This document shows positions 6,701 to 7,853 of a stretch of DNA of 7,853 nucleotides, one piece after another. Source of the stretch: Bacillota bacterium (GTDB taxonomy: Bacteria > Bacillota > Bacilli > Lactobacillales > Enterococcaceae); assembly GCA_023389005.1 (NCBI GenBank), contig JAEWFE010000152.1, positions 1-7,853 on the forward strand. Reading direction: 5' to 3'. How positions within the stretch are numbered: the first letter of the stretch is position 1; each line of letters starts with the position of its first letter. The notes beneath the pieces are model-generated. The model had not been told where the DNA came from and ran no database searches. It worked only from the letters and a program-made list of their open reading frames with translations. A program made the translations under genes and the position numbers.

Positions 6701-7853
6701 GATCAATAAACTCATCAAAGGTATCAATAATATTGCCTTTATGCATTTTAACAGCCGCTAATTCAATAATTGTATCATATACCGCCGAAAGTCCAGTTGT
6801 TTCCACGTCAAACACGACATAAGTAGCATCCTCTAACTCAATAGGCGCTGGATTATAAGCTACTTCAACACGGTCATCAACAATATTCGCCTCAACCCCA
6901 TAGATAATCTTCACGCCTGCTTTTTTCCCAGCTTGGTGTGCTTCTGGAAAGGCCTGGGCACCCCCATGATCGGTAATGGCAATCGCTTTATGACCCCATT
7001 TTCCAGCTTGGGTAACTAAATCTGTAATCGAATTGGTCGCATCCATGGTTGACATATTCGAATGTAGATGTAATTCTACTCGTTTTTGGTCCTCTGGTGC
7101 ATAATCTTTGCGACTTTCATGAGACACTTCAGAAATATCTTGAGCCATCATCGTTAACTCATGTGAAAAACTATCTTCTTGAATACTGCCGCGCGCTTTC
7201 ACCCACATGCCTTTTTTCAGTGCATTAAACATTTCGACATCTTTATCATTATTTGAAAAGCGTTTAACAATGAATGAAGAAGTATAGTCGGTAATTTTTA
7301 TTTGTAATAAGGAACGCTTTGAACGCAACTCACGAATCTCGATATCAAAAATATAACCTTCAAAGAGCACGCGGTTTTCTTCTTCAACAATCTCAACCAT
7401 TGGCGTAATTTCATCACTCGGATTAATTTCACGCCCCAATTGAATAGGTCCAGAAAAACTCGCTCCCTCATCTGCCTTTTCTTGTTTGCGTTTTTCTTGA
7501 TTGGCAATAGCTTTAGCGGCATTTTCCATCATGATTTGTGCTTGGGCCTGTTGATGTTCTTCGTAAGCTTGTTGTTCTAAACTAGCTAATTCGGCATCCA
7601 ATTGCAAATTTAAACGGATTCTAGGAAAACCAAACTGTTGATAATTTTTTTCTATTTTTGGCAAATATTGCTGACTTAATAAAGGCATAATCGATTCAGA
7701 ACTCACCGATAAATAAATCTTATTCTCATTTAGAATTGGTTTTTGTCCCTTTAAAGCTTGTTGTAACATTGGGGTATCACATTGCGCCTTCACAAGTGCC
7801 AAGGAATAATAATCTTGCAATAACTGTTGATTAAATTGCGTATTCTCAGCTTC
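3753..7853 (-). CDS. polC: DNA polymerase III alpha subunit, PolC type (N-terminus outside the window)
   Basis: Replicative DNA polymerase of Bacillota with built-in 3'-5' proofreading. The frame is open at the right edge; 1366 residues are visible and about 80 are missing by family length (about 1440). The first candidate start in view, TTG at 7820, lies mid-gene, because coding continues upstream without a stop. Counting from that TTG codon: part of the N-terminal domain, a Gln/Glu-rich linker (about 76-118), an OB fold (about 150-230), and PHP domain part one with HLHS (251-254) and TDHGG (283-287). A DEDDh exonuclease is inserted next, with DVET (338-341), HNASFD (418-423), His477 and Asp482. 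PHP part two includes TGNVH (648-652). The polymerase core has GSRGSVGSS (798-806), zinc cysteines 826, 829, 851 and 854, PDIDLNF with Asp880 and Asp882, and LDILGHDD with Asp1005. A helix-hairpin-helix lies near 1290-1310, and the beta-clamp motif QLSLFD is at the C-terminus (1347-1352). All catalytic residues are intact. The CAT-like gene follows directly. Confidence 0.98.
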   Translation of the reverse strand, partial: EAENTQFNQQLLQDYYSLALVKAQCDTPMLQQALKGQKPILNENKIYLSVSSESIMPLLSQQYLPKIEKNYQQFGFPRIRLNLQLDAELASLEQQAYEEHQQAQAQIMMENAAKAIANQEKRKQEKADEGASFSGPIQLGREINPSDEITPMVEIVEEENRVLFEGYIFDIEIRELRSKRSLLQIKITDYTSSFIVKRFSNNDKDVEMFNALKKGMWVKARGSIQEDSFSHELTMMAQDISEVSHESRKDYAPEDQKRVELHLHSNMSTMDATNSITDLVTQAGKWGHKAIAITDHGGAQAFPEAHQAGKKAGVKIIYGVEANIVDDRVEVAYNPAPIELEDATYVVFDVETTGLSAVYDTIIELAAVKMHKGNIIDTFDEFIDPGHPLSNTTIQLTGITDDMVRGSKSEAEVLQMFKEFTGDAILVAHNASFDIGFLNTSYDKKGMPISTNPVIDTLELARYLYPDFKRFGLGVLTKKFNVGLEHHHRAIYDSEATAHLAWIFIKEAMEKHEMKLHQDLNRGVGGENAYKLARPFHATILVTTQAGLKNLFKLISLSNVKYFHDKVPRIPRTELTRLREGLIVGTGCDKGEVFVAMMQKGRAAAKELAQFYDFIEVMPKPVYAPLIEQELVKNEKDLEEIIKNLVAIGDELGKPVVATGNVHYLNKEDAIYRKILINSMGPGNPLNRHTLPDVHFRTTDEMLTEFQFLGAEKAQEIVVTNPNLINEQCEVVIPVKDDLYTPKIPGSEEEITELSYKRAKELYGDPLPEIVEKRLEKELNSIIGNGFSVIYLIAQKLVHKSNEDGYLVGSRGSVGSSFVATMTGITEVNPLAPHYHCPNCQYSEFFVNGEFGSGFDMPEKACPKCGTRLKKDGHDIPFETFLGFHGDKVPDIDLNFSGEYQPQAHNYTKVLFGEDYVYRAGTIGTVADKTAYGFVKGYERDNDLHYRSAEVDRLAKGATGVKRTTGQHPGGIIVIPDYMDVYDFTPIQYPADDLNAEWRTTHFDFHSIHDNILKLDILGHDDPTVIRMLQDLSGIEPKTIPTDDPEVMKIFQGPEVLGVTEEQIGSKTGTLGIPEFGTRFVRGMLEQTKPSTFAELLQISGLSHGTDVWLGNAEELIRNGTTTLAEVIGCRDDIMVYLMHAGLDNGLAFKIMESVRKGKGIPDDWQEEMRKQEVPEWYIESCLKIKYMFPKAHAAAYVLMALRVAYFKVYFPILYYCAYFSVRADDFDLVAMSRGKAAVKARMDEINEKGMEASTKEKNLLTVLELANEMLERGFEFGMIDLYKSDAVNFVIDGNKLIAPFRAVPSLGINVAKQIVQAREEGAFLSKEDLATRGKVSKTLIEYMSEHGVLDGLPEENQLSLFDNLF

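Noticed and set aside
7298..7522. 74-codon minus-strand frame starting ATG-CCG
   Set aside because: It is an alternative frame within the linker and OB-fold part of polC on the same strand, with no family resemblance.
7818..7820. TTG as the start codon of polC
   Set aside because: The frame continues upstream to the window edge without a stop, and the visible protein lacks about 80 N-terminal residues expected for PolC, so the TTG is an internal Leu codon.

Overview
The window looks like ordinary core chromosome of a low-GC Gram-positive bacterium of the Lactobacillales, most plausibly an enterococcus-like genus. The reasons are a PolC-type replicative polymerase (a Bacillota hallmark), an AT-rich composition, strong AGGAGG-type ribosome binding sites, a long (263-residue) RecX, and an Fe-S-containing TRAM-domain uracil methyltransferase next to recX. 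The genus is an inference; no single residue or site fixes it.

Layout, left to right. Positions 1-1564 hold a two-gene minus-strand DNA-repair unit, recX followed by mutY. The two genes overlap by 8 bp, and mutY runs off the left edge. Positions 1565-1693 are a short AT-rich intergenic region with back-to-back promoters, one firing left into recX-mutY and one firing right into an rRNA methyltransferase gene (rlmD-type, 1694-3064, plus strand). That gene converges on a second minus-strand unit. Between them is a compact, apparently bidirectional intrinsic terminator with a perfect 12-bp stem (3069-3108). The second unit is polC (running in from beyond the right edge to 3753) followed by a small acetyltransferase gene of the chloramphenicol acetyltransferase (CAT) fold (3112-3741). 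The Shine-Dalgarno sequence of the acetyltransferase gene overlaps the polC stop codon.

Functionally the window is about genome maintenance and ribosome modification. PolC replicates the chromosome, MutY removes adenine mispaired with 8-oxoguanine, RecX tunes RecA filaments, and the methyltransferase makes 5-methyluridine in 23S rRNA. The CAT-like gene is the only accessory-looking member. It keeps the catalytic histidine and aspartate of the family but departs from the classical drug-resistance motif, so chloramphenicol resistance should not be assumed.

No tRNA or rRNA gene, insertion sequence, CRISPR array, riboswitch or att-like repeat was seen. I did not find evidence of a new biological system. 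The points most worth checking are the CAT-like gene co-transcribed with polC, the recX-mutY coupling, and the terminator shared by the two convergent units.
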